DNA from: Blastococcus sp. | GTDB lineage: Bacteria > Actinomycetota > Actinomycetes > Mycobacteriales > Geodermatophilaceae | NCBI GenBank assembly: GCA_025965795.1 | Contig: JAOPWH010000079.1 | Coordinates: 1-37,861 of the forward strand | DNA: 37,861 bases | Reading direction: 5' to 3' | In this document: positions 6,987 to 15,287 of the stretch, one piece after another | Layout: every line of letters begins with the position of its first letter | Position numbering within the stretch: position 1 is the first letter of the stretch | Program-made: the position numbers and the translations under genes | Notes under the pieces: model-generated | Databases searched by the model: none | Told to the model about the DNA's origin: nothing | What the model saw: the letters and a program-made list of their open reading frames with translations, nothing else

Positions 6987-8003
6987 GTGCTCCTCGACGC
7001 CGCACTGCTCTCCACCGGGATCGACGACGTCGCCGGCACGGCCCGCGACCTGGAGTCGCGGGGATACGCGGGGGTCTGGGCCTCCGAGGCCGATCACGAC
7101 CCCTTCCTGCCGCTGCTGTCGGCCGGACAGGCGACCACCCGCCTGCAGGTGGGGACGGCGATCGCGGTCGCCTTCGCCCGCTCGCCGATGACCCTCGCGA
7201 TGACCGCGCACGACCTCCAGCGCTACACCCGTGGCCGTTTCGTCCTGGGCCTGGGCAGCCAGGTGAAGCCGCACGTCGAACGCCGGTTCTCCATGCCCTG
7301 GAGCGCGCCGGTGGACCGGATGCGCGAGTACGTGGCCGCGCTGCGCGCGATCTGGACGGCCTGGCAGGACGGCACGCCGCTCCGCTTCCGCGGCGAGCAC
7401 TACCAGCACACGCTCATGACGCCGATGTTCTCGCCGCCGGCGCACGAGTGGGGCGCACCGCCGGTGTACCTCGCGGCGGTCGGACCACACATGACCCGGC
7501 TGGCCGGCGAGGTGGCCGACGGGCTGCTCGCGCACGGCTTCACGACCGCCCGGTACCTGCGCGAACGGACCCTCCCGGCCCTCGATGAGGGACTCGCCGG
7601 GGCCGGCCGCAGCCGCGAGCAGGTGACCGTGAGCCTGGCGGGCCTGGTGGTCTCCGGGACGACCGACGCCGAACGCGCCGAGGCGGCCGCCGCCGTCAAG
7701 GCGACCATCGCCTTCTACGGCAGCACCCCCGCCTACCGGCCGGTGCTGGAGCTGCACGGCTGGGAGTCCCTGGCCGACGACCTGCACCGGCTGTCGACCT
7801 CCCGGCGCGAGGACAAGTGGACGGCGATGCGCGACCTGGTCGACGAGGAGGTGCTGGGCACGTTCGCCGTCGTCGCCGATCCGGAGGACCTGGGCGCCGC
7901 TCTGCGGCAGCGCTACACGGGGCTGGTCGACCGGTTCAGCGTCTATGCCTCCTACCCGGCACCGCTCGAGCGCTGGGACCCGCTGGTGGCCGCCCTCCGC
8001 TGA
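6987..8003 (+). CDS. LLM-class F420-dependent oxidoreductase (TIGR03617-like)
   Basis: This is a luciferase-like TIM-barrel enzyme of about 338 residues, a family that transfers hydride between coenzyme F420 and small organic substrates. Recognisable blocks are ARDLESRGYAGVWASEADHD near the start, LQVGTAIAVAFARSPMTLA, GRFVLGLGSQVKPHVERRFS and PPVYLAAVGPHMTRLAGEVADG, all placed as in the actinobacterial TIGR03617 group. The substrate is unknown. The chosen start is GTG 6987, because VLLDAALL aligns with the usual first strand; a GTG at 6939 inside the preceding small ORF is an alternative. No ribosome site is obvious, so translation may be coupled to the acidic ORF ending at 6982. The gene ends 80 bases before the zinc uptake operon. 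Confidence 0.88.
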   Translation: MLLDAALLSTGIDDVAGTARDLESRGYAGVWASEADHDPFLPLLSAGQATTRLQVGTAIAVAFARSPMTLAMTAHDLQRYTRGRFVLGLGSQVKPHVERRFSMPWSAPVDRMREYVAALRAIWTAWQDGTPLRFRGEHYQHTLMTPMFSPPAHEWGAPPVYLAAVGPHMTRLAGEVADGLLAHGFTTARYLRERTLPALDEGLAGAGRSREQVTVSLAGLVVSGTTDAERAEAAAAVKATIAFYGSTPAYRPVLELHGWESLADDLHRLSTSRREDKWTAMRDLVDEEVLGTFAVVADPEDLGAALRQRYTGLVDRFSVYASYPAPLERWDPLVAALR

Positions 8004-8043
8004 GGCCCGCGCACGGACCGGACCCCTTCCGCCATACTGACGG

Positions 8044-8058
8044 TGAGAATCATTGTCA
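8044..8058 (+). promoter_or_regulatory. Zur box controlling the zinc ABC importer
   Basis: TGAGAATCATTGTCA is a 7-1-7 palindrome with a single mismatched pair, very close to the actinobacterial Zur operator (TGAAAATCATTTTCA type). It lies 25 bases before the GTG of the substrate-binding lipoprotein. A -10-like CATACT sits just upstream at 8031-8036, so zinc-loaded Zur would block the start of transcription. The zur gene itself is not in this window. Confidence 0.8.
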
Positions 8059-8083
8059 GTAACGAGGAGGAGGGCCGACCGTC

Positions 8084-9058
8084 GTGCTTCGAGACCGCCC
8101 GAGCGTCCGCCCGAGCCCGACCGGCATCCTGACCGGCATCCTGACCGGCATCCTGACCGGCATGGCCCTCCTGACCCTCCCCGCCTGCTCCGGGGGGCGC
8201 GTCGACGCCACCGCCGTCTCCGAGGGGGATCCGGCCGCCTGCCCGACCGCGGTGGTCGACGTCGTCGTCTCGGTGAGCCAGTGGAGCGACCTCGTGCGCA
8301 CGGTCGGGGGCGACTGCGTGAACGTCACGACGATCGTGGCCTCCGCCGCGATGGATCCGCACGACTTCGAGCCGGGCACGGCCGACCTGGCCGCGTTCTC
8401 CGCCGCCGACCTCGTGGTCGTCAACGGGGCGCACTACGACGAGTGGGCCATCGACGCCGTCGCCGTCCAGGGCTCCGACCGGGCCGTGGTGAGTGCGGCC
8501 GAGGTGGCCGGAATGACCGACGACGGCGTGGATCCGCACCTCTGGTCGGACCCGGCGATCGTGCAGGACATGGCCGCCGCAGTGACCGACGCGCTCGTCC
8601 ACGTCAGCGGGGACACCTCCGGCTACTTCCCCGGGCAGCACAAGGCCTGGACCGCGGCGGCGCAGGAGTACCTCGCCCTCGTCGCCGAGCTGCGGGCGAC
8701 CGCGACGGGCCGGACGTACGTCGCCACCGAGGGCGTCGCGGACCGGCTCGCGGCGGCCGTCGGGCTGACCGACGTGACACCGGCGGGCTACCGCCGCTCG
8801 GCCAGCAACGACAGCGAACCGGCACCCGGCGACCTCGCGGCCTTCGAGGCGGCGCTGGCCGACGGCTCGGCCGATCTGCTGATCTACAACAGCCAGACCA
8901 GCGGCAGCGTCCCCGAGCGGCTGCGCCAGGCGGCCGAGGATGCGGGGGTTCCCGTCGTCGAGGTGACGGAATCACCCGGGGACGCCTCCGGTTCCTTCGT
9001 CGCGTGGCAGGACGAGCAGCTGCAGGGGCTTCGCGACGCGCTGAGCGTGCACTCATGA
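8084..9058 (+). CDS. Zinc ABC transporter substrate-binding lipoprotein (ZnuA-like)
   Basis: This 324-residue cluster A-I metal-binding lipoprotein captures zinc (or manganese) outside the cell. A signal peptide ends in the lipobox LPAC with Cys35. Metal-ligand histidines are visible at His93 (DPHDFEPG), His117 (NGAHYDEW) and His152 (VDPHLWSD), the standard three of the family; the usual fourth acidic ligand near the C-terminus is not assigned with certainty. There is no long His-rich loop. GTG 8084 is supported by an AGGAGGAGGG ribosome site. The Zur box upstream makes zinc the most likely substrate. The stop overlaps the ATPase start by 4 bases. Oddly, the signal peptide contains a fourfold TGIL-type repeat from a 12-bp tandem repeat. 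Confidence 0.93.
   Translation: MLRDRPSVRPSPTGILTGILTGILTGMALLTLPACSGGRVDATAVSEGDPAACPTAVVDVVVSVSQWSDLVRTVGGDCVNVTTIVASAAMDPHDFEPGTADLAAFSAADLVVVNGAHYDEWAIDAVAVQGSDRAVVSAAEVAGMTDDGVDPHLWSDPAIVQDMAAAVTDALVHVSGDTSGYFPGQHKAWTAAAQEYLALVAELRATATGRTYVATEGVADRLAAAVGLTDVTPAGYRRSASNDSEPAPGDLAAFEAALADGSADLLIYNSQTSGSVPERLRQAAEDAGVPVVEVTESPGDASGSFVAWQDEQLQGLRDALSVHS
8120..8163 (+). repeat. 12-bp tandem repeat inside the ZnuA-like signal peptide
   Basis: The unit ACCGGCATCCTG occurs three times exactly (8120-8131, 8132-8143, 8144-8155) and a fourth time partly as ACCGGCAT. It encodes TGIL repeated in the hydrophobic core of the lipoprotein signal peptide. Because 12 is a multiple of three, copy-number change would lengthen or shorten the core without breaking the frame. 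Confidence 0.95.
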
Positions 9059-9852
9059 CCGGACCCGACGCGCGCCCGCCGGCGCTGGTCCTCGAGGACG
9101 TCGGCGTGGCGCGAGGCGGGCGCACGGTGTGGTCGCAGGGGACGTTCACCGTGCGCGCCGGGGCGGTCGTCGGCGTGATCGGACCGAACGGAGCCGGCAA
9201 GACGACCCTGTTCCAGCTGGCCCTCGGCCTGCTGCCGGCCGCCACCGGCCGGATCGAGGTGCTCGGCAGTGCGCCGCGCCGCGGCAACCGACGGATCGGC
9301 TACGTACCGCAGAACTACACAGCAGCCCTGGGCGAGGCGGTCCGCTGCCGCGACCTGGTCACCCTGGGGCTGACCGGGGGGCGCTTCGGCCTCCGCCGGA
9401 CGTCGCCGGCCGAACGGGCCCGAGTGGACGACGCGCTCCGCCGGGTCGGTGCGGCCGACTACGCCGAACGCCGGATGTCGGAACTGTCGGGCGGCCAGCA
9501 GCAGCGCGTGGCGATCGCCCAGGCCATCGTCGACGAGGCCGACCTGCTCCTGCTGGACGAGCCACTGGCCAATCTGGACCTGCGCAACCAGCAGGAGATC
9601 GTCCGCCTTCTCGGCGACCTGCACCGCGAACGGGATGTCACGATCATGGTCGTCGCACACGACCTGAATCCGCTGCTCCCGGTGCTCACCGACGCCGTCT
9701 ACCTCCTCGACGGACACCCGCACCACGACGAGATCGGCGAGGTCGTGCAGGAGGAGCTGCTCACCCACCTGTACGGAACGCCCGTCGGCGTCGTCCGGAC
9801 CGCGCAGGGCGACCTGTTCACCAGGGCCGCCTGGCGGGAACCGCAGCGATGA
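9055..9852 (+). CDS. Zinc ABC transporter ATP-binding protein (ZnuC-like)
   Basis: This 265-residue ATPase drives the importer from the cytosolic face. It has Walker A GPNGAGKT (43-50), Q-loop Gln86 in YVPQNY, signature LSGGQ (144-148), Walker B LLLLDEP (165-171) and switch His202 in VVAHDLNPL. The sequence is of the metal-chelate importer type. It overlaps the lipoprotein stop (ATGA at 9055-9058) and its own stop overlaps the permease start in the same way (9849-9852), so the three genes are translationally coupled under the Zur box at 8044. Confidence 0.95.
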   Translation: MTGPDARPPALVLEDVGVARGGRTVWSQGTFTVRAGAVVGVIGPNGAGKTTLFQLALGLLPAATGRIEVLGSAPRRGNRRIGYVPQNYTAALGEAVRCRDLVTLGLTGGRFGLRRTSPAERARVDDALRRVGAADYAERRMSELSGGQQQRVAIAQAIVDEADLLLLDEPLANLDLRNQQEIVRLLGDLHRERDVTIMVVAHDLNPLLPVLTDAVYLLDGHPHHDEIGEVVQEELLTHLYGTPVGVVRTAQGDLFTRAAWREPQR

Positions 9853-10763
9853 GCGCCCTCGCATCGGTGCAGTTCCAGCCCGGCTGGTTCGAGGTGCTGC
9901 AGAGCCCCTTCATGCGCAACGCCCTCGTCGGCGGTTCGCTCGTGGCCGTGGCCGCGGGACTGCTCGGCTACTTCGTCATCACCCGGCAGAACGCCTTCGC
10001 CGCGCACGCCCTCGCCCACATCGGTTTCCCGGGTGCCACCGGCGCCATCCTCATCGGCGCGCCCGTCACCCTGGGTCTCGCCGTGTTCTGCCTCGGCGGG
10101 GGCCTGCTGATCGGGCTCCTCGGCCGGCGGGTGGCCGACCGCGAGATGGCGACCGGCACCATCCTCGCGCTTGCCACGGCCCTCGGCGTCCTCTTCGCCT
10201 CGCTCGCCAGCGCGAACGCCAGCACCACGACGTCGGTGCTGTTCGGGAACCTCCTGGCCATCTCCGGTGACCAGCTCGTGGTCTTCGCCGTCTTCACCGC
10301 CGCCGTCGTGCTGACCCTCGCCGTCCTGGCGCGTCCTCTGCTCTTCGCCTCGGTGGACCCGGCGGTCGCCGAGGCGCGCGGTGTGCCCGTGCGCGCACTC
10401 GGGCTGGCGTTCGTCGTCCTGCTCGCACTGACGATCACCATGGCGGTTCAGGTCGTGGGCACGCTGCTGCTGTTCGCCCTCGTGGTGACGCCGTCCGCGA
10501 CGGCGCTGCGGCTCACTGCTCGCCCGGGCCTGGTCGCCGCCATCGCGGTGGGGCTGGCGCTGACCTCGGTCTGGGGAGGTCTCGTGCTGTCGACGATGGT
10601 CAACCTGCCGCCGAGCTTCTTCATCGTGGCCGTCGCCGTGCTGGCCTGGGTCGTGGTCCTCGCGCTGCCACGGCGGGGTGTCCGCCGTGCCGCCGACCCC
10701 CCCGCCGTGGACCACCATCACCCCTCTGACCTGCACGGACGTGAGGGAACTCTCACCGGTTGA
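9849..10763 (+). CDS. Zinc ABC transporter permease (ZnuB-like, ABC-3 family)
   Basis: The 304-residue integral membrane protein has about eight hydrophobic helices and the ABC-3 hallmark near the start, NAFAAHALAHIGFPGATGAI, where family members have the H-x-x-x-H/G-x-x-G pattern lining the path. The later DPAVAEARGVPVRALGLAF loop is the usual coupling region facing the ATPase. The C-terminus carries a His-rich tail (VDHHHPSDLHG) that could hold zinc on the cytosolic side; this is inference. It is the last gene of the Zur-controlled operon. A small GTGAG/CTCAC inverted repeat overlaps its 3' end (10741-10756). Confidence 0.94.
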   Translation: MSALASVQFQPGWFEVLQSPFMRNALVGGSLVAVAAGLLGYFVITRQNAFAAHALAHIGFPGATGAILIGAPVTLGLAVFCLGGGLLIGLLGRRVADREMATGTILALATALGVLFASLASANASTTTSVLFGNLLAISGDQLVVFAVFTAAVVLTLAVLARPLLFASVDPAVAEARGVPVRALGLAFVVLLALTITMAVQVVGTLLLFALVVTPSATALRLTARPGLVAAIAVGLALTSVWGGLVLSTMVNLPPSFFIVAVAVLAWVVVLALPRRGVRRAADPPAVDHHHPSDLHGREGTLTG

Positions 10764-10821
10764 GTGCAGGATCACCGCTTGAGGGCTGTTTCCGCGCCCC
10801 CGCCGAGGGCAGGCTGATGAC

Positions 10822-10959
10822 ATGGACGACACGCAGCACGCATCGCGAACGATGAAGGAGTCCTCGGCCCCGCGCGCGGAGGAGTCGCACGGCAGCGAGA
10901 CCGCGGCCTCCACCGTCGCCCGGATGCTGGCCAACCCCCGCCGGATCCGCCGGAACTGA
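10822..10959 (+). CDS. Small hypothetical protein (45 aa)
   Basis: ATG 10822 opens a 45-residue frame that starts acidic and Ser-rich (MDDTQHASRTMKESSAPRAE) and ends in a compact basic tail (TVARMLANPRRIRRN). Such a charge split is common in small actinobacterial proteins of unknown role. A purine-rich stretch (GAGGGCAGG) lies about 8 bases upstream as a possible ribosome site. It falls 58 bases after the zinc permease and could be a fourth gene of that operon or independent. No family is recognised, and existence is moderately supported only. Confidence 0.45.
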   Translation: MDDTQHASRTMKESSAPRAEESHGSETAASTVARMLANPRRIRRN

Positions 10960-11113
10960 AAACGGCCCTGCCACCGCTTGTGACTGTCCGTCGTCACACC
11001 GGTACCAGCCACCCCCGCCGTCCCGCGTGGCCCGGGCGTCTCTCGTCACCCAGAGCTACATCTCTCGGCGTGCCGCGCACCGCTCCGTCACGCCAAGGTG
11101 CACCATCGGCGGC

Positions 11114-11758
11114 GTGACCTCCGCCCTGTCTCTCGCCGCCGCTGACGACTTCCTCGCTGCCGCGGACGCCGGTGTCCCGGTTCGCCGCAGCCGCGCCGAG
11201 CGGCAGGCGATCGTGCTGGACACCGCCGAACGGCTCTTCGCCGGCCGCAGCTCCCGCAGCGTCGGGATGGACGAGCTGGTGCGAGAGACCGGCCTCGGCA
11301 AGATGACGGTCTACCGGCTCTTCAAGAGCAAGGACGACCTCGTCGGCGCCTACCTCTCCCGCAAGGCCGCTACGGTCCTCGCGTTCATCGACGCCGAACT
11401 GGTCCGGCTGCAGGGCGATCCCCGGGCCGCGCTGCTGTCCGTCGTCGACGCCGTCGAGCGCGACGTCACCCGCACGGGCTTCCGCGGCTGCCCGTTCACC
11501 AACGTCAGCAGCGAGTACGACGATCCGCAGCACCCCGCCCGCAGTGCGGCCGCGGACTACAAGTTCGAGCTGCACATGCGGCTGGAGCGCCTGGCGGACG
11601 AGATCATCCCCGGCGGCGGAGACGACCTCGCCGCGCAGATCCACCTGATCATCGACGGCATGTACCTCTCCGGCGGCCTCCTCGGCCCCGACGGCCCCGC
11701 CTCGCACGGACGTCAGCTGGCTGAGCGGCTCATCGGAATGGCGATCACCCGCTCCTGA
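11114..11758 (+). CDS. TetR/AcrR family transcriptional regulator
   Basis: The 214-residue regulator has an N-terminal helix-turn-helix (RQAIVLDTAERLFAGRSSRSVGMDELVRETGLGKMTVYRLFKSKDD split over about residues 38-80) and a ligand/dimer domain with GFRGCPFTNVSSEY, a motif of the TetR_C group that often controls efflux or detoxification genes. The GTG at 11114 gives about 35 residues before the helix-turn-helix, and no better start is nearby. Its target is unknown. Candidates are itself or the palindrome upstream of the acyl-CoA dehydrogenase at 13067, which is of TetR type. Its stop codon lies in a short tandem duplication. Confidence 0.9.
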   Translation: MTSALSLAAADDFLAAADAGVPVRRSRAERQAIVLDTAERLFAGRSSRSVGMDELVRETGLGKMTVYRLFKSKDDLVGAYLSRKAATVLAFIDAELVRLQGDPRAALLSVVDAVERDVTRTGFRGCPFTNVSSEYDDPQHPARSAAADYKFELHMRLERLADEIIPGGGDDLAAQIHLIIDGMYLSGGLLGPDGPASHGRQLAERLIGMAITRS

Positions 11759-11781
11759 CGGGCGGGCGTCCTGACGGGCGG
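11753..11781. repeat. 13-bp direct repeat spanning the TetR stop codon
   Basis: TCCTGACGGGCGG occurs at 11753-11765 and again at 11769-11781, a 16-base period. The first copy contains the TGA stop of the TetR gene. It looks like a recent short duplication of the 3' end. A second case of the same kind follows the Lrp gene at 31393-31435. Confidence 0.9.
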
Positions 11782-11810
11782 CCCGGGCGCGGGGCCCGCA
11801 GGATGTGCCG

Positions 11811-12236
11811 GTGACGAACGACCGCACCCGGCCCGACCTCGACGACACCCTGGTCGAGGGTCTGGGCAAGCTCTCCGAGGCACTCGAGACCGTCGAGCAG
11901 GCCCGAGGGCTGCTCTACGGCTTCCACCAGCTCACCGGAAAGGCCGACCTGCTCCTGCAGGACGCCGTCCCGCTGTTGCGCCAGGCCGGCGCCTCCGACC
12001 TGGCCGACGACCTCGAGCGCGACCTCGTAGGACGCAACGTCATCGCCGACCGCTGGACCTTCCAGATCGTCGAGGACTTCGACGCCGGCTACTGGACGAC
12101 CTTCCGCGAATTCGACGCCCGCGCCCGGAACGAGCTGTCCGACGGCGACCGTCACGTGTTGGAGGCGCGGATGAAGCAGCGCGAGCGCACCCAGGGACAC
12201 CCCGCCCACGAGGCGGGTCCCAGCCTGGAGGACTGA
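11811..12236 (+). CDS. Conserved actinobacterial hypothetical protein (141 aa)
   Basis: GTG 11811 opens a 141-residue, soluble, largely helical protein: LVEGLGKLSEALETVEQARG, then LYGFHQLTGKADLLLQDAVP, then a region with DRWTFQIVEDFDAGYWTTFR. The alternation of acidic and hydrophobic residues suggests a helical bundle. I recognise the type as a conserved protein of unknown function in mycobacteria and relatives, but cannot name a characterised member. There is no signal peptide, membrane helix or catalytic motif. A possible ribosome site (GCAGGA) precedes the GTG by 7 bases; a GTG two codons earlier is equally possible. No functional link to neighbours is evident. Confidence 0.75.
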   Translation: MTNDRTRPDLDDTLVEGLGKLSEALETVEQARGLLYGFHQLTGKADLLLQDAVPLLRQAGASDLADDLERDLVGRNVIADRWTFQIVEDFDAGYWTTFREFDARARNELSDGDRHVLEARMKQRERTQGHPAHEAGPSLED

Positions 12237-12303
12237 ACGCCGGCCCACGGCGAAGGGGCACGGCACATGGGCGGGACGTCGCCCGGACGGCGACAATGTC
12301 CTG

Positions 12304-12462
12304 GTGACGATGCCTGACGGGAACGACCGCGACGCGCAGCCGCTCGGCAGCGAGGTCGATCCGCCCGCCGACCCCGGCTCGCAGGGCGGTGAGGCGGGTC
12401 CGGCCGATGGCGTCGCCGGACCGAGCTACCCGCCCGCGGAGAGCGAACCGGACGCGCACTGA
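12304..12462 (+). CDS. Small acidic, probably disordered protein (52 aa)
   Basis: The frame starts [10 protein letters not shown], with GTG 12304 or ATG 12310 as start, and runs 52 or 50 residues. It is rich in Pro, Gly, Asp, Glu, Ser and Ala, with no lysine or cysteine and almost no large hydrophobic residues. It is similar in composition, though not clearly in sequence, to the small ORFs at 6836, 15023 and 15288. No good ribosome site is visible, so it is less certain than those. No function can be assigned. Confidence 0.4.
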   Translation: MTMPDGNDRDAQPLGSEVDPPADPGSQGGEAGPADGVAGPSYPPAESEPDAH

Positions 12463-12509
12463 CGCCGCGCCGCTCGCCGTTCCCGACGCCGAGGGACCAC
12501 ACTCGGGCC

Positions 12510-12890
12510 GTGACCACCTCCGAGCCGCGCCCGGCGAGCACGCCCGGCACCGACCCCACCCTGAGCCACCTCGGCGGCGCCCCCGGCGGCCGGACGTCTC
12601 CGCCCGCGACTTCGAGCGGCCCGGGAACCTCGCCCGGACCGGGCCAGCCGGCGCGCCACACCGGCAGGACGATCGGCCGCACGCTCGGCCTGGCCCTGCT
12701 CCTGTTCGTGACCGTCGTCCTGGTGCTGTTCGTCGTGTTCAACACCCAGACCGTCGACATCAGCCTGGTCTTCACCGACGTACAGGCTCCCCTGGTGCTG
12801 GCACTGCTCATCGCCGCGGTGCTCGGCGGCCTGGTCGTGGGGCTCCTGAACGCCGTCCTGGGCGCCCGGGGGCGGCGCAAGAACCGCTGA
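12510..12890 (+). CDS. LapA-domain (DUF1049) membrane protein
   Basis: The 126-residue protein has a Pro/Ser/Gly-rich cytosolic N-terminus of about 50 residues and two transmembrane helices (about 57-77 and 90-112). Between them lies [19 protein letters not shown], the typical N-x-x-x-V-x-I/L-x-F element of the LapA/YciS domain. A basic end (GARGRRKNR) points to the inside. In enterobacteria LapA works in lipopolysaccharide assembly control; in actinobacteria, which lack it, the role is unknown. GTG 12510 is the first start after the acidic ORF and gives the expected topology. Confidence 0.85.
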   Translation: MTTSEPRPASTPGTDPTLSHLGGAPGGRTSPPATSSGPGTSPGPGQPARHTGRTIGRTLGLALLLFVTVVLVLFVVFNTQTVDISLVFTDVQAPLVLALLIAAVLGGLVVGLLNAVLGARGRRKNR

Positions 12891-12976
12891 GCCGCCGAAC
12901 GGGCCGGCTGCTCCGAGGTCGCTGCGGCGGAGGATCAGTTCCGCAGCACTGCGCGGGCGTGTCCCGGGCGATGCAC

Positions 12977-13024
12977 TTGTCCCGTACCTACTGGTCGGTA
13001 ATATCGTTGTTACCGGCCAGTAGG
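12977..13024 (+). promoter_or_regulatory. Promoter with overlapping TetR-type palindrome for the acyl-CoA dehydrogenase
   Basis: CCTACTGGTCGGTAA (12987-13001) and TTACCGGCCAGTAGG (13010-13024) form an inverted repeat with 14 of 15 pairs matching around an 8-base centre. A -35-like TTGTCC (12977-12982) and -10-like TAATAT (12999-13004), 16 bases apart, are overlapped by it, so a bound repressor would block transcription. Arm length and layout fit TetR-family operators, which commonly control fad genes in actinobacteria and release on acyl-CoA. The start codon follows 42 bases later. The repressor is not identified; the TetR gene at 11114 is one candidate. Confidence 0.75.
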
Positions 13025-13066
13025 CCACTGCCGTCCCTCGGCACGGAATCCGGGAGCCCAGCGCGC

Positions 13067-14911
13067 ATGAGTCACTACACCGCCAATCTGCGAGACCTCG
13101 AGTTCAACCTCTTCGAGTTCCTGGACACCAAGGACCGGTTCGGCACGGGTCCGTTCGAGCAGATGGACGTCGGGACGGCGCGCGGCGTGCTCAGCGAGAT
13201 CCGCCGGCTGGCCGAGGGCCCGATCGCCTCGTCGTTCGTCGACGCCGACCGCAACCCGCCGGTGTTCGACCCGGCCACGCACTCGGTGACGCTGCCCGAG
13301 TCGTTCAAGAAGTCGGTCAAGGCGATCAACGACGGCGAGTGGTACCGCCTCGACCTGCCCGAGCACCTCGGCGGCTTCGGCGCTCCGCACGCGCTCACCT
13401 GGGCCGCCTTCGAGATGATCCTCGGCGCCAACCCGGCGGTCTTCATGTACGGATCGGGTGCCGCGTTCGCCGCGATCCTCGACGAGCTGGGCACCCCTGA
13501 GCAGAAGCGCCTCGCCGAGCTCATGCTGGAACACCACTGGGGCGCGACCATGGTGCTCACCGAGCCCGATGCGGGTTCAGACGTCGGCGCGGGCACCACC
13601 AAGGCGGTGCAGCAGCCCGACGGCACCTGGCACATCACCGGCGTGAAGCGCTTCATCACCTCCGCCGAGCACGACCTGAGCGACAACATCATCCACCTGG
13701 TCCTGGCCCGCCCCGAGGGCGCGAAGGCCGGCACCAAGGGTCTCTCACTGTTCGTCGTCCCCAAGTTCCACGTCGACCTCGCCACCGGGGAGCTCGGCGA
13801 GCGCAACGGCGCCTACGTCACCAACGTCGAGAAGAAGATGGGCCTCAAGGTGTCCACCACCTGCGAGGTCACCTTCGGCGACGGCCCGGTGCCGGCCCAG
13901 GGGTGGCTGGTCGGCGAGGTCCACGACGGCATCGCCCAGATGTTCAAGGTCATCGAGCACGCCCGCATGTTCGTCGGCGCCAAGGCGATCGCGACGCTTT
14001 CCGCCGGCTACATGGTGGCCCTGGACTACGCGAAGACCCGCATCCAGGGCGCCGACCTCACGGCGACGGCGAAGGACGCCCCCCGGGTGACCATCACCCA
14101 CCACCCCGACGTGCGCCGTTCGCTGATGCTGCAGAAGTCCCACGCCGAGGGGATGCGCGCGCTGTACCTGTACGCCGCGAGCTTCCGCGACCAGGTCACC
14201 GAGGCCGAGGCCGCGGGGCAGGGCGACAGCGAGGCGGCGACGCTGGCCGAGCGGATCAACGACCTGCTGCTGCCGATCGTCAAGGGCTTCGGCTCGGAGC
14301 GCGCCACCCAGCTGCTCACGGCGGAGTCGCTGCAGACGCTGGGCGGCTCGGGATACCTGCAGGACTACCCGATCGAGCAGTACATCCGCGACTCCAAGAT
14401 CGACACCCTGTACGAGGGCACCACCGCCATCCAGGGCCAGGACTTCTTCTTCCGGAAGATCGTCAAGGACGGCGGCGTCGCGCTGACCTGGCTCGCCGAG
14501 CAGATCCAGACCACGATCGACGCCGAGGTGGGCAACGGGCGGCTCAAGGAGGAGCGGGCACTGCTGGCCACCGCGCTCTCCGACGTCCAGGGCATGCTGA
14601 CCGCGATGTTCGGTCACCTGGCCGGCGCGCAGGAGGACATGACCGCCCTCTACAAGGTCGCGCAGAACACCAGCCGCCTGCTGCTGGCCACCGGCGACCT
14701 GGTCACGGCCTGGCTGCTGATCCGCCAGTCCGAGGTCGCCCTGGCGGCGCTGGGCAGCGAGGTCAGCGAGAAGGACCGGCACTTCTACGAGGGCAAGCTC
14801 GCCGCGACCCGGTTCTTCACGAGCCAGGTCCTTCCGCGACTCTCCTCCGAGCGGCTGATCGTCGAGAACACCGACAACTCACTCATGGACGTCGACGAAG
14901 CCGCGTTCTGA
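13067..14911 (+). CDS. Acyl-CoA dehydrogenase, FadE5-like
   Basis: This FAD enzyme catalyses the first step of fatty acid beta-oxidation, acyl-CoA to trans-2-enoyl-CoA. At 614 residues it belongs to the long class that includes mycobacterial FadE5, and the opening [18 protein letters not shown] is shared with it. Family blocks are [19 protein letters not shown] (FAD/substrate contact), [16 protein letters not shown], and [20 protein letters not shown] followed by [16 protein letters not shown], where the glutamate near residue 450 is the probable catalytic base. The extra C-terminal domain is complete. ATG 13067 follows the promoter-operator at 12977, and a strong terminator follows at 14921, so it is a single-gene unit. 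Confidence 0.95.
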   Translation: MSHYTANLRDLEFNLFEFLDTKDRFGTGPFEQMDVGTARGVLSEIRRLAEGPIASSFVDADRNPPVFDPATHSVTLPESFKKSVKAINDGEWYRLDLPEHLGGFGAPHALTWAAFEMILGANPAVFMYGSGAAFAAILDELGTPEQKRLAELMLEHHWGATMVLTEPDAGSDVGAGTTKAVQQPDGTWHITGVKRFITSAEHDLSDNIIHLVLARPEGAKAGTKGLSLFVVPKFHVDLATGELGERNGAYVTNVEKKMGLKVSTTCEVTFGDGPVPAQGWLVGEVHDGIAQMFKVIEHARMFVGAKAIATLSAGYMVALDYAKTRIQGADLTATAKDAPRVTITHHPDVRRSLMLQKSHAEGMRALYLYAASFRDQVTEAEAAGQGDSEAATLAERINDLLLPIVKGFGSERATQLLTAESLQTLGGSGYLQDYPIEQYIRDSKIDTLYEGTTAIQGQDFFFRKIVKDGGVALTWLAEQIQTTIDAEVGNGRLKEERALLATALSDVQGMLTAMFGHLAGAQEDMTALYKVAQNTSRLLLATGDLVTAWLLIRQSEVALAALGSEVSEKDRHFYEGKLAATRFFTSQVLPRLSSERLIVENTDNSLMDVDEAAF

Positions 14912-14920
14912 CAGGCTCGG

Positions 14921-14960
14921 CGGCCGCCTCCACAACGACGTGGCGGCGGCCGTCGTCTTT
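14921..14960 (+). terminator. Intrinsic terminator of the acyl-CoA dehydrogenase gene
   Basis: CGGCCGCC-T-CCAC (14921-14933) pairs with GTGG-C-GGCGGCCG (14940-14952): 12 pairs with one mismatch around a 6-base loop, followed by TCGTCTTT. It begins 9 bases after the stop codon. Confidence 0.85.
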
Positions 14961-15022
14961 CAGCGGTCCCCCCTTCGGGCATGCACGCTCCGACCGGATC
15001 CCCGCGGACAGGAGGACGAGCG

Positions 15023-15238
15023 ATGACCGACCCGGCCGGAAGTGACCGGCTCCAGCAGGGCGTGCCGACCGCCTCTGGCACCGGCGACAACAGCTCCACG
15101 GGGAACTCCTTCGCGGACGTCCCCCTCACGCAGGAGGAGGCGGTGGAGCGGGACGCCTCCTCACCGGACGAGCTGCCCGCGAAGGCCGACAGCGATGTCG
15201 CCCTCGCCGAGCGTGCGGACCCGGCGGGCGGGGCATGA
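15023..15238 (+). CDS. Small acidic, probably disordered protein (71 aa)
   Basis: ATG 15023 has a GGAGG ribosome site 7 bases upstream. The 71 residues are rich in Ser, Asp, Glu, Ala, Gly and Thr (for example TQEEAVERDASSPDELPAKA), with no cysteine, tryptophan or tyrosine, so an unfolded acidic chain is expected. It is followed 49 bases later by a similar ORF (15288), and the two probably form one transcript ending at the hairpin at 15461. No characterised family is recognised. A hydration or stress role is a guess from composition only. Confidence 0.65.
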   Translation: MTDPAGSDRLQQGVPTASGTGDNSSTGNSFADVPLTQEEAVERDASSPDELPAKADSDVALAERADPAGGA

Positions 15239-15287
15239 CCTCGACAGCCAGCACCGCGTCCGTTCGCACCGCCGACCGAGGAGCACC

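Noticed and set aside
13903-15045. 380-residue plus-strand frame overlapping the acyl-CoA dehydrogenase
   Set aside because: It is an out-of-frame translation of the dehydrogenase gene and continues through its terminator.
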